From positions 8,210 to 15,255 of the forward strand of contig DHTR01000095.1 of assembly GCA_002408725.1 (NCBI GenBank): a stretch of DNA of 7,046 nucleotides, read 5' to 3'. The notes below the pieces were generated by a model. The model was not told the origin of the DNA. It saw nothing but the letters and a program-made list of their open reading frames with translations, and did not search any database. The position numbers were made by a program, and so were the translations under genes. This DNA is from Pelotomaculum sp. UBA5255. Its GTDB lineage: Bacteria; Bacillota; Desulfotomaculia; Desulfotomaculales; Pelotomaculaceae. This document shows positions 1 through 5,961 of this stretch, in pieces (positions within the stretch are counted from its first letter, which is position 1; every line of letters begins with the position of its first letter).

Positions 1-26
1 AAGTCCCGTGGTTTCCCCCGGGACTT
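1..26 (-). terminator. Hairpin after acpP, possible terminator or attenuator
   Basis: A perfect 8-bp inverted repeat, AAGTCCCG (1-8) against CGGGACTT (19-26), lies 14 bases beyond the acpP stop. Two further G-C pairs are possible inside the loop after one mismatch. The stem is GC-rich enough for an intrinsic terminator, but any U-tract on the minus strand would fall beyond position 1 and cannot be seen. It could end the fab operon or attenuate transcription into a downstream gene (fabF or rnc often follow acpP in Firmicutes). Confidence 0.5.
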
Positions 27-40
27 AACCTGACGAAAAG

Positions 41-271
41 TTATTGATGCTCCTGGATATACTTAACAGCTTCGCCTACTGTGCGGATCTTTTCCGCGTC
101 TTCATCGGGGATCTCCAGGTCAAACTCCTCTTCCAGAGCCATTACCAGTTCAACAATATCTAAAGAGTCGGCCCCCAGGTCATCCACAAAGGACGCCTCT
201 ATCTTTACCTCTTCTTCCTCTACCCCCAACTGCTCAACAATAATCGATTTTACTTTATCAATAATTGCCAT
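41..271 (-). CDS. acpP: Acyl carrier protein
   Basis: Small acidic carrier of 76 residues, the usual length for bacterial ACP. It holds growing acyl chains as thioesters on a 4'-phosphopantetheine arm in the cytoplasm and is the substrate of FabD, FabH, FabG, FabK and PlsX encoded just upstream. The attachment motif GADSLDIVELV is intact, and Ser36 is the residue modified by holo-ACP synthase (not in this window). Acidic helix II (residues 36-50) and a Glu/Asp-rich body are typical of the family. The ATG start is fixed by a near-perfect Shine-Dalgarno, AAGGGGGTGA at 281-290, nine bases upstream, which suits a protein needed in large amounts. It is the last gene of the cluster in the window, 45 nt after fabG. 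Identification is very secure. Confidence 0.97.
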   Translation of the reverse strand: MAIIDKVKSIIVEQLGVEEEEVKIEASFVDDLGADSLDIVELVMALEEEFDLEIPDEDAEKIRTVGEAVKYIQEHQ

Positions 272-280
272 AACTTAAAA

Positions 281-290
281 TCACCCCCTT
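281..290 (-). promoter_or_regulatory. Strong ribosome binding site of acpP
   Basis: AAGGGGGTGA on the minus strand differs by one base from the ideal anti-16S sequence AAGGAGGTGA and sits nine bases before the ATG. It lies in the loop of a weak 7-bp AT-only inverted repeat (275-281 with 296-302), which is probably too unstable to hide it. Confidence 0.85.
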
Positions 291-316
291 CCGGCATTTT
301 AACCATAAGCCTGTCA

Positions 317-1063
317 TCAAATGCACGTCATTCCGCCGTCTACCGTTATGGTCTGTCCCGTTATATAACCAGCAGCGTTAGAGGCTAAAAATGCCACCAG
401 TTCCGCCACTTCTTCAGGACCGCCAAATCTTCTCAGGGGAACCTGCGCCAGCATTTTCTCTTTAATACCTTCCGGTAGTCCGGCTGTCATCTCTGTGTTA
501 ATAAAGCCGGGCGCAACCGTGTTTACGGTAATATTTCTGGATCCCAGTTCTTTTGCCATGGCCTTGGTCAAGCCGATTAAGCCTGCCTTGGACGCGCAAT
601 AGTTGGCCTGACCGATATTCCCAACAATCCCTGCCACAGAACTGATGTTAATAATTCTGCCGTACTGATTTTTCACCATACCCCGAGCTGCTGCCCTGGT
701 GCAATGAAAGGCCCCTTTCAAGTTAATCCCCAGCACAGCTTCCCAGTCTTCGTCCTTCATTCTCAGAATCAAATTATCGCGGGTGACGCCTGCGTTGTTA
801 ACAAGGATATCAACACGCCCGAATTCGTTCTGAGCTGCTTTGATCAGCCCGGTAGCCTCACCTGAAACTGAAACATCGGCCTGGTAGGCAATAGCCTGCC
901 CAGCCTCTTTTCTAACGGCATCCACCACATCTGCAGCCGCACCGGCGCTGGCAGCGTAATTTACCACCACAGTGGCGCCTTCCCTGGCCAGGGTCAGGGC
1001 GATAGCCCGCCCAATTCCCCGGGAACCTCCGGTAATTATGGCAACTCTACCGCTAAGAACCAT
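317..1063 (-). CDS. fabG: 3-oxoacyl-[acyl-carrier-protein] reductase
   Basis: NADPH-dependent reductase of the classical short-chain dehydrogenase family, which reduces 3-ketoacyl-ACP to 3-hydroxyacyl-ACP in each elongation cycle. With the chosen start it is 248 residues, close to the 244-246 of well-known FabG proteins. Visible motifs: Rossmann TGGSRGIG (11-18), NNAG (89-92) and the catalytic tetrad Asn114, Ser142, Tyr155, Lys159, with Tyr and Lys in YCASK. The C-terminal GYITGQTITVDGGM is typical of FabG. The frame is open to an ATG at 1123, but that would add 20 residues inside the end of fabD. The ATG at 1063 gives the family N-terminus MVLSGRVAIITGG and has GGGGAGGT nine bases upstream. 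One base separates it from the fabD stop, suggesting coupled translation. Confidence 0.96.
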   Translation of the reverse strand: MVLSGRVAIITGGSRGIGRAIALTLAREGATVVVNYAASAGAAADVVDAVRKEAGQAIAYQADVSVSGEATGLIKAAQNEFGRVDILVNNAGVTRDNLILRMKDEDWEAVLGINLKGAFHCTRAAARGMVKNQYGRIINISSVAGIVGNIGQANYCASKAGLIGLTKAMAKELGSRNITVNTVAPGFINTEMTAGLPEGIKEKMLAQVPLRRFGGPEEVAELVAFLASNAAGYITGQTITVDGGMTCI

Positions 1064-1064
1064 T

Positions 1065-2006
1065 TTAGCTAACCTCCCCTTTAAGTGCAAGGACTTTTTC
1101 CAGGGATGCCTGGTCTTCGACATTGTATACTTGAACTTCCCGGCTTATTTTTTTAATCAACCCGCTTAAGACCTTGCCCGGACCAATCTCGATAAACATG
1201 CTGATACCGTCCGAAATCAGACGCCGGATGCTTTCTTCCCAACGGACCGGGTTGTACACCTGCCTGACCAAAGAGTCTTTGACCTCGGGGCCGGTGCTGA
1301 CAAAATCTGCCGAAACATTGGCGATCACGCTTACTTTTGGGTTGGCAACCGCAATACTCTCCAGGTCCCCGGCCAGTTTCTCCCCGGCCGGCGCCATCAG
1401 GCGGGAATGAAAGGGGGCACTCACGGACAGTGGGATAAAACGTCTTGCGCCTGCTTCCTTGGCCAGGGCTTCGGCGGCTTTCAGCCCGGCAGTATCCCCA
1501 GCCACAACCACCTGGCCGGGGCAGTTCAGATTCACGGCCTCCACGACTCCCATACCCGAAGCCCGCCGGCACACTTCCACCGCCTCAGCTCCCGAAAGAC
1601 CCATGACGGCAGCCATACCCCCTGTTCCCAGGGGCACCGCTTCCTGCATATACTGCCCCCTCTTGCGGACCAGGCGGACGGCATCCTCAAAGGAGATGGA
1701 GCCGGCTGCCACCAGAGCGGTGTATTCACCAAGGCTGTGGCCCGCTAGAGCAGACGGGACCGGAGCCCCCGACCGTCTGAAAACCTCCAGGCAGGCGATG
1801 CTGGCGGTTAAAATCGCCGGCTGGGTGTTGGCGGTTTTATTTAATTCTTCTACCGGACCTTCAAAACAAAGGCCGGTGAGGCTGAAGCCCAGGGCTTCAT
1901 CGGCTTTTTTAAAAACTTGGGCGGCCTCCGGAAAGGACCGGAAAAATTCTTTACCCATCCCCACATACTGGGAACCCTGGCCCGGAAAAACATAAGCTGT
2001 GCTCAT
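1065..2006 (-). CDS. fabD: Malonyl-CoA:ACP transacylase
   Basis: Transfers malonyl from malonyl-CoA to holo-ACP, supplying the extender unit for FabH and the elongating synthase. The 313-residue length is standard (E. coli about 309). Visible motifs: N-terminal FPGQGSQYVGMG (7-18, Gln10 in the oxyanion region), nucleophile motif GHSLGE (89-94, Ser91), Arg116 in VRKRGQYM, which binds the malonyl carboxylate, and His200 in SAPFHSRLM, the catalytic base. The C-terminal EIGPGKVLSGLIKK is also typical. The ATG overlaps the fabK stop as ATGA (four bases). The nearest Shine-Dalgarno, GGAGGG, is about 15 bases upstream, farther than usual, so translation probably depends on coupling to fabK. FabD consumes malonyl-CoA, the FapR ligand, so it sits inside the feedback circuit of this operon. 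Confidence 0.96.
   Translation of the reverse strand: MSTAYVFPGQGSQYVGMGKEFFRSFPEAAQVFKKADEALGFSLTGLCFEGPVEELNKTANTQPAILTASIACLEVFRRSGAPVPSALAGHSLGEYTALVAAGSISFEDAVRLVRKRGQYMQEAVPLGTGGMAAVMGLSGAEAVEVCRRASGMGVVEAVNLNCPGQVVVAGDTAGLKAAEALAKEAGARRFIPLSVSAPFHSRLMAPAGEKLAGDLESIAVANPKVSVIANVSADFVSTGPEVKDSLVRQVYNPVRWEESIRRLISDGISMFIEIGPGKVLSGLIKKISREVQVYNVEDQASLEKVLALKGEVS
1072..1079 (-). promoter_or_regulatory. Ribosome binding site that decides the fabG start
   Basis: A GGGGAGGT-type Shine-Dalgarno (core GGAGG at 1073-1077) lies nine bases before the ATG at 1063, within the last codons of fabD. It supports the short FabG form over the in-frame ATG at 1123. Confidence 0.8.
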
Positions 2007-2953
2007 AATTTAACGAATTGACCCTCCAAACGGCGGATTGCCTCATCTGCGCTGCTGATAATATCCGCAATAATATTTCGGGCAGGCTGAACCTTTTTGA
2101 CCATGGCGCAAACCTGTCCGGCCATAATGGTACCGTTTTCCACATCACCCTCGACCATGGCTCTTCTGAGGCTTCCAACTCCTAATTTTTCAATCTCTTC
2201 AAAGGGCGCCCCGCTTTTCTCCATTTCCTCGTATTTCCTGGTAAGCTTGTTGCGCAGCGCGCGGACCGGGTGACCGGCGGTAGCACCCGTAATGGAAGTA
2301 TCCCGGTCCTTGGTCTTGATCACAGTCTCTTTGACCAGCGGGTGAACGGTACATTCCGCTGCACAGATAAAGCGGGTGCCCATTTGCACACCGACCGCCC
2401 CCAGCATTAGCGCGGCCACGAGGGCCCTGCCGTCAAAAATGCCGCCGGCAGCAATCACCGGTATATTAACGGCATCCACCACCTGGGGTACCAGGGCCAT
2501 GGTGGTCAAATCCCCAATATGACCACCGGATTCCATCCCCTCCGCGATTAGGGCGTCCACTCCGCCCCGGGCCAGCCTTTTGGCCAGGGCCACGGAAGAA
2601 ACTACCGGAATCACCTTCGTCCCCACATCGCGCAGAGCCGGCACATATTTCCCGGGATTTCCGGCCCCCGTTGTGACCACGGCCACGGGCTCATCCAGTA
2701 GAATGGCCATAATCTCTTCCACGAAGGGGGAGCGAAGCATCACGTTAACACCAAAGGGCCTGTTTGTCAATTGCCTGGCTTTTAAGAGCTGACCCTTCAG
2801 CCAGTCGGGATGGGCGGTGCCGGAACCGATAATACCCAGACCCCCGGCTTCGGAAACCGCCGCAGCCAATTCGGCGGAGGAAACCCAGGCCATGCCGCCC
2901 TGAATAATGGGATATTTTATGCCCAGTAAATCACATAACACGGTATGGATCAA
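2003..2953 (-). CDS. fabK: Enoyl-[acyl-carrier-protein] reductase II (FMN-dependent)
   Basis: Flavoprotein enoyl-ACP reductase that performs the last step of each elongation cycle with NAD(P)H. It is unrelated to the short-chain-dehydrogenase reductase FabI. The 316-residue TIM barrel belongs to the nitronate monooxygenase/FabK superfamily. Motifs: YPIIQGGMAWV (14-24), GGLGIIG (37-43), TTGAGNPGKY (94-103), EGMESGGHIG (138-147), AAGGI (168-172) and MLGAVGVQMGTRF (183-195). His145 in GGHIG matches the catalytic His144 of pneumococcal FabK by recalled alignment, and similarity runs along the whole protein. This and its place between fabH and fabD, as in Streptococcus, favour FabK over a plain nitronate monooxygenase. 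The start is TTG, supported by AAGGGAG nine bases upstream; no ATG gives a full N-terminus. FabK enzymes are generally insensitive to triclosan. Confidence 0.93.
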   Translation of the reverse strand: MIHTVLCDLLGIKYPIIQGGMAWVSSAELAAAVSEAGGLGIIGSGTAHPDWLKGQLLKARQLTNRPFGVNVMLRSPFVEEIMAILLDEPVAVVTTGAGNPGKYVPALRDVGTKVIPVVSSVALAKRLARGGVDALIAEGMESGGHIGDLTTMALVPQVVDAVNIPVIAAGGIFDGRALVAALMLGAVGVQMGTRFICAAECTVHPLVKETVIKTKDRDTSITGATAGHPVRALRNKLTRKYEEMEKSGAPFEEIEKLGVGSLRRAMVEGDVENGTIMAGQVCAMVKKVQPARNIIADIISSADEAIRRLEGQFVKL

Positions 2954-2962
2954 TGCCTTCCG

Positions 2963-2969
2963 CTCCCTT
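2963..2969 (-). promoter_or_regulatory. Ribosome binding site supporting the TTG start of fabK
   Basis: AAGGGAG on the minus strand lies nine bases before the TTG at 2953-2951, in the 41-nt fabH-fabK gap. A second purine run, GGAAGG, is only two bases from the TTG and is too close to act. No other start codon is better placed. Confidence 0.65.
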
Positions 2970-2994
2970 TATTAATTTATAAAAATATCAAAGC

Positions 2995-3987
2995 CTACCA
3001 TTTCAACAGTGCAGCTGCCCAGGTCAGTCCGGCGCCGAATCCCGCCATCACAACGTGATCTCCTTGCTTGATTCTGCCGTCGCGCAGTGCTTCTTCCAGG
3101 GCCAACGGAATGGAGGCCGTGGAGGTATTGCCGTAGCGGTCGACATTGATCAGAATTTTTTCCCGGGGCAGTTTAAGCCTTTTGGCAGCTGCATCAATGA
3201 TCCTTACATTTGCCTGGTGGGGGATGAAAAAGTCCAAATCGTTTTTACAGAAACCGCCGGCGGACAGCACTTCCTCAGTGGCCTCAACCATAACCCTGAC
3301 CGCGAATTTAAACACTTCCCGGCCGTTCATTTGGAGATAGTGAAGTTTATTTTCGACCGTCGCCTGACTGGCCGGAAGCCTGGAGCCCCCCGCGGGGAGC
3401 CTCAGAAGCGGCCCGCCTGATCCATCGGCCCCGAGCTTAAAATTCAAAAAGCCGCTGCCCTGGCGAGCGGGACTCATAACCACCGCCCCGGCCGCGTCAC
3501 CGAAGAGAACACAGGTATTGCGGTCCTCCCAGTTGACTATTTTGGACAAGTTTTCCGCGCCGATAACCAGCACTTGACGACATGAACCTGCGGCAATAAA
3601 CTGGCTTGCTACCGATAAGGCGTAGATAAAGCCGGCGCAGCCCGCAGCCAGGTCGAAAGCCCCGGCCTTTTTAGCCCCAATCCGTTCCTGCACCAGACAG
3701 GCGGTGGAGGGAAACGACATATCCGGGGTGTTGGTGGCAACAATGATCAGGTCCAGTTCCTCCGGTGAGCTGCCTGCATCTGCCAAAGCCCGGTCGGCAG
3801 CCAAAACGGCAAGATCTGATGTTGCCTGCTCCGGTGCAGTGATATGTCTCTCGCGAATCCCTGACCGGGTTGAGATCCACTCGTCGCTGGTGTCTACCAT
3901 CTTTTCCAGTTGGGCGTTGGTGAGAACCTTATCCGGAACATAGACTCCGATACCGGCTATGCCGGCTTTAATCAATTCTCCGGGCAA
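2995..3987 (-). CDS. fabH: 3-oxoacyl-[acyl-carrier-protein] synthase III
   Basis: Initiating condensing enzyme that joins acyl-CoA (acetyl-CoA or a branched primer) with malonyl-ACP to give the first 3-ketoacyl-ACP. The 330-residue thiolase-fold protein carries the full triad: Cys117 in DLAAGCAGFIYAL, His257 in IPHQAN and Asn287 in RYGNTSTAS. VDTSDEWISTRSGIRERH (31-48) and LFGDAAGAVV (161-170) are further FabH signatures. The ACP-docking region around residues 249-270 is present. The start is TTG at 3987, the first possible codon after an in-frame stop, with GAAAGGAG 12 bases upstream; it overlaps the plsX end by 20 bases. A TTG at 3975 would give a more family-like MIKAGIAGIG start but lacks a properly spaced ribosome site. 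Primer preference (straight or branched) cannot be read safely from the sequence. Confidence 0.95.
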   Translation of the reverse strand: MPGELIKAGIAGIGVYVPDKVLTNAQLEKMVDTSDEWISTRSGIRERHITAPEQATSDLAVLAADRALADAGSSPEELDLIIVATNTPDMSFPSTACLVQERIGAKKAGAFDLAAGCAGFIYALSVASQFIAAGSCRQVLVIGAENLSKIVNWEDRNTCVLFGDAAGAVVMSPARQGSGFLNFKLGADGSGGPLLRLPAGGSRLPASQATVENKLHYLQMNGREVFKFAVRVMVEATEEVLSAGGFCKNDLDFFIPHQANVRIIDAAAKRLKLPREKILINVDRYGNTSTASIPLALEEALRDGRIKQGDHVVMAGFGAGLTWAAALLKW

Positions 3988-4999
3988 GGTTTACGTCAAC
4001 TCCTTTCTTTTGAACACTTCCGGAAACACTTTCCCTGATGGAACCCAGCAATCCTTTTTCTACAGACTCTTTGGCAACCCTGATCCCATTTTTCACGGCC
4101 CTTGCCGTTGAACTGCCGTGGCAGATAATAGAAATACCGTCAACACCCAACAGAGGTGCTCCGCCATATTCGGCATAATCAACGCGCCTTTGAAACATCC
4201 TTAGCGCCGGTTCGGCCATAACCGTACCCATTTTGGCGAGCCAGCTTTTAGTGATTTCTTCTTTCATCATTTTACTGAACGCCCTTGCCATCCCCTCTCC
4301 AGCTTTCAAGACAATATTTCCAATAAATCCATCACAGACCACCACATCAACGCTTCCGCAATAGATGTCCCTGCCCTCGACGTTGCCGATAAAGTTTATA
4401 CCGGCAGCTGCCAGCAACCGGTGGGCCGACAAGGTGACCTCGTTACCTTTCGTTTCTTCTTCCCCGTTGCTCAATAGACCCACCCTGGGCTCCCCGATGC
4501 CGAGTACTTTTTTTGCGTAAAGGTAACCCATAACACCAAATTGAAGGAGATTATGGGACTTGCAGTCAACATTGGCCCCTATATCGAGGACTACTGTAAA
4601 TCCCTTTTCGTTGGGCAGCAACCCGGCAATGGCCGGGCGGTCGATTCCCTTGATTCTTCCCAGTCCGAGCAGCGCTGAAGCCATAGCGGCTCCGGTGTTT
4701 CCTGCTGAAACAAGGGCACTGGCCTCACCTTCTTTGACCAGTTGGGTCGCCCTGACAATTGAAGAATTTTTTTTGCGTCTGACGCCGACAGCAGGGTGTT
4801 CACCCATCTGAATAACTTCCGGAGCGTGTACAATGCTAACCAGGTCGCCCGGAGCAAAGCTGCCCAGTTTTGCGCGCACCTGTATTTCGTCTCCCACCAG
4901 GATGATGGCCTGCTTAAATTCCTTCGCGGCCAAAAGGGCCCCTTTGACGATTTCCCCCGGGCCGAAATCGCCTCCCATGGCATCCACAGCGATTTTCAC
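3968..4999 (-). CDS. plsX: Phosphate acyltransferase (acyl-ACP:phosphate transacylase)
   Basis: Makes acyl-phosphate from acyl-ACP and inorganic phosphate. PlsY then uses the acyl-phosphate to acylate glycerol-3-phosphate, so PlsX links fatty acid synthesis to membrane phospholipid synthesis as a peripheral membrane enzyme. The 343 residues match the family. Signatures: MKIAVDAMGGDFGP (1-14), VIQMGEHP (62-69) followed by RRKKNSS, SAGNTGAAMASAL (98-110), DIGANVDC (138-145), LLSNGEEETKGNE, CDGFIGNIVLK and the glycine-rich YGGAPLLGVDG near the C-terminus. The start is GTG, overlapping the fapR stop as GTGA. A strong GGAGGAGGT at 5009-5017 lies nine bases upstream. The fapR-plsX pairing is conserved in Firmicutes and fits PlsX as a FapR target. 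Confidence 0.96.
   Translation of the reverse strand: MKIAVDAMGGDFGPGEIVKGALLAAKEFKQAIILVGDEIQVRAKLGSFAPGDLVSIVHAPEVIQMGEHPAVGVRRKKNSSIVRATQLVKEGEASALVSAGNTGAAMASALLGLGRIKGIDRPAIAGLLPNEKGFTVVLDIGANVDCKSHNLLQFGVMGYLYAKKVLGIGEPRVGLLSNGEEETKGNEVTLSAHRLLAAAGINFIGNVEGRDIYCGSVDVVVCDGFIGNIVLKAGEGMARAFSKMMKEEITKSWLAKMGTVMAEPALRMFQRRVDYAEYGGAPLLGVDGISIICHGSSTARAVKNGIRVAKESVEKGLLGSIRESVSGSVQKKGVDVNLARRID
4000..4007 (-). promoter_or_regulatory. Ribosome binding site of fabH
   Basis: GAAAGGAG on the minus strand lies inside the 3' end of plsX, 12 bases before the TTG at 3987 and 24 before the alternative TTG at 3975. The spacing is slightly long but favours the upstream start. Confidence 0.55.
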
Positions 5000-5574
5000 T
5001 GCGGCACTACCTCCTCCGGTAATGTAAAAACTAAGAATCTGCCTAGAAATACAATTTCATCCTTGACCTGAGAGGTAACTTTTACCATGTATTTATTACC
5101 TTTTTTTATTTTTATAACCGCTTTCGCTAAAATTTTTTCACCGCAATACACAGGGCGCTTGAAGCTTACCCTGGCAATACCTGTCACAACGACCTCAGCA
5201 TCAATGACCGCAACAGCAAGTGAGTTAGCCTGGGCAAAGAGATGGTGTCCCCTTACAATTCTCGTCTTGCGAAGCGTCATTTCCGGTATCACCGGCAAGA
5301 TCGAAACCCCGGAAGCGCCCACTTTAAGGTCGACAAGCTGTCCCACCAACTCCCCCCCCGTCATAGACTTTAGTTGCGACGTCGCGCCCCTGGCAACTTT
5401 TTTAAGCCTTTCTCGAAGTTCAGGGATCTTTAGTTCCAGCCTGTCGAGCCGGATCGTCTGAATGCTCACCTTGAAAATCCCGGAAAGATCACCATCCGTC
5501 AAAAAGGGGTTACTTTCCAGGTGCCGGGTAAGCTGACGTTGCCTTTCAATCTTGCTCAAACACTCTCTGGTCAA
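4996..5574 (-). CDS. fapR: Fatty acid and phospholipid biosynthesis repressor FapR
   Basis: Transcription repressor released from DNA by malonyl-CoA, controlling fatty acid and phospholipid genes in many Firmicutes. The N-terminal DeoR-like helix-turn-helix covers about residues 10-58 and includes SIQTIRLDRLELKIPELRER, almost identical to the recalled Bacillus subtilis FapR. The C-terminal hot-dog domain (about 75-185) carries RGHHLFAQANSLAVAVID (108-125), the malonyl-CoA binding signature. The chosen start is TTG at 5574, giving 192 residues (B. subtilis 188), with GAGGGTGA just upstream. The frame is open to a TTG at 5595 (199 residues), but no ribosome site precedes it. fapR is first in the operon, 37 bases downstream of an operator-like palindrome, so autorepression is very likely. 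Confidence 0.95.
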   Translation of the reverse strand: MTRECLSKIERQRQLTRHLESNPFLTDGDLSGIFKVSIQTIRLDRLELKIPELRERLKKVARGATSQLKSMTGGELVGQLVDLKVGASGVSILPVIPEMTLRKTRIVRGHHLFAQANSLAVAVIDAEVVVTGIARVSFKRPVYCGEKILAKAVIKIKKGNKYMVKVTSQVKDEIVFLGRFLVFTLPEEVVPQ

Positions 5575-5578
5575 GCTT

Positions 5579-5586
5579 TCACCCTC
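5579..5586 (-). promoter_or_regulatory. Ribosome binding site that decides the fapR start
   Basis: GAGGGTGA on the minus strand; its GAGG core is eight bases before the TTG at 5574. It falls downstream of the other candidate TTG at 5595, which has only AT-rich sequence before it, so the 192-residue form is preferred. Confidence 0.6.
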
Positions 5587-5610
5587 AAGAAACAAAAATC
5601 TGGTAAATGA

Positions 5611-5627
5611 TTAGTACCAGGTACCAA
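5611..5627 (-). promoter_or_regulatory. FapR operator
   Basis: The minus strand reads TTGGTACCTGGTACTAA: two 8-bp half sites around one central base, with a single mismatch from perfect symmetry (TTGGTACC against TTAGTACC). It matches the FapR operator known from Bacillus and Staphylococcus (TTAGTACC half sites). Taking the -10 at 5637-5632, transcription should start near 5625, so the site spans about -2 to +15. Bound FapR would block RNA polymerase. Together with fapR immediately downstream, this gives autoregulation of the whole fapR-to-acpP operon, relieved by malonyl-CoA. Confidence 0.9.
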
Positions 5628-5631
5628 GAAT

Positions 5632-5660
5632 AGTATAATGTACCGAATGTCATTTTGCAA
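5632..5660 (-). promoter_or_regulatory. Sigma-A-type promoter of the fapR operon
   Basis: On the minus strand, TTGCAA (-35, 5660-5655) and TATACT (-10, 5637-5632) are separated by exactly 17 bases. The predicted start near 5625 leaves a leader of about 51 nt before fapR. The promoter lies just past the rpmF terminator and directly before the FapR operator, so it is the likely driver of all seven lipid genes. Confidence 0.8.
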
Positions 5661-5668
5661 GTAAATAG

Positions 5669-5708
5669 AAAAAAATAAGCCCCTGGAATAGCATCCGGAA
5701 GCTTATTT
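5669..5708 (-). terminator. Intrinsic terminator of rpmF
   Basis: On the minus strand AAATAAGC (5708-5701) pairs perfectly with GCTTATTT (5680-5673). G-U and C-G pairs extend the stem to about 11 bp around a 14-nt loop. A run of seven T (5675-5669) follows the stem's 3' arm. It begins about 20 bases after the rpmF stop and ends eight bases before the fapR -35 box, so it insulates the repressible fapR promoter from rpmF transcription. Confidence 0.8.
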
Positions 5709-5729
5709 AAAAATTCTCAAATATTTGAC

Positions 5730-5909
5730 TTATTTTGCAGCAATTACTTCTCTGGCTTTATAATACCCACATTCGGGGCACAGGTGATGCGGCCTGATCA
5801 GGGCGCGGCACTGCGGGCAATGAACCAGGTTCGGCGCGTCGAGCCTGATGTTGGCCGCCCTTCTCTGCCTTCCACGCTGTTTGGATGATTTCCTTTTTGG
5901 TACTCCCAT
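5730..5909 (-). CDS. rpmF: 50S ribosomal protein L32 (bL32)
   Basis: Structural protein of the large ribosomal subunit, 59 residues. The basic N-terminus MGVPKRKSSKQRGRQRR is the family signature. It is followed by the LDAPNLVHCPQC core and a second pair in LCPECGYYKAREV. Cys31, Cys34, Cys44 and Cys47 form an intact zinc ribbon, so this is the zinc-binding (C+) form. The ATG has an excellent AAGGAGGTG site (5915-5923), with its GGAGG core seven bases upstream. yceD-rpmF followed by lipid genes is a widespread bacterial arrangement (as in E. coli yceD-rpmF-plsX-fabH). Here an intrinsic terminator separates rpmF from fapR, so co-transcription with the lipid genes would require readthrough. Confidence 0.97.
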   Translation of the reverse strand: MGVPKRKSSKQRGRQRRAANIRLDAPNLVHCPQCRALIRPHHLCPECGYYKAREVIAAK

Positions 5910-5914
5910 AATTA

Positions 5915-5923
5915 CACCTCCTT
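5915..5923 (-). promoter_or_regulatory. Strong ribosome binding site of rpmF
   Basis: AAGGAGGTG on the minus strand is a full match to the anti-Shine-Dalgarno complement, with GGAGG seven bases before the ATG, as expected for a highly translated ribosomal protein. Confidence 0.85.
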
Positions 5924-5932
5924 CGGACTGGA

Positions 5933-5961
5933 AGTTTATGTGTTAGAGGTCATCGTTGCAA
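5933..5961 (-). promoter_or_regulatory. Possible weak promoter of rpmF
   Basis: On the minus strand TTGCAA (5961-5956) and TAAACT (5938-5933) are 17 bases apart, each matching four of six consensus bases. The start would fall near 5926, only about 16 nt before the ATG. It could serve rpmF if the hairpin at the yceD end stops some upstream transcripts. A match this weak can arise by chance. Confidence 0.3.

Noticed and set aside
1064..1123. N-terminal extension of FabG to an ATG at 1123 (268 residues)
   Set aside because: The extra 20 residues lie inside the fabD end, do not resemble FabG N-termini, and the ATG at 1063 has a well-spaced Shine-Dalgarno and gives normal length.
1407..1995. Long plus-strand open frames opposite fabD
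   Set aside because: They are antisense to an intact fabD with all catalytic motifs, show no family features, and follow from the codon composition of fabD.
2954..2994. AT-rich fabH-fabK gap as an internal promoter or FapR site
   Set aside because: It has TATAAA-like sequence but no -35 box at correct spacing and no GGTAC palindrome.
3055..3420. Plus-strand open frame of about 121 codons opposite fabH
   Set aside because: It mirrors the conserved FabH C-terminal coding region and has no recognisable domain or independent support.
5087..5461. Plus-strand open frame opposite fapR with hydrophobic N-terminus
   Set aside because: It is the complement of lysine- and valine-rich FapR codons; the apparent hydrophobic stretch arises from that, and no family is recognised.
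5575..5595. Longer FapR from the TTG at 5595
   Set aside because: No ribosome site precedes it, while GAGGGTGA stands before the TTG at 5574 and the shorter form is nearer the family length.
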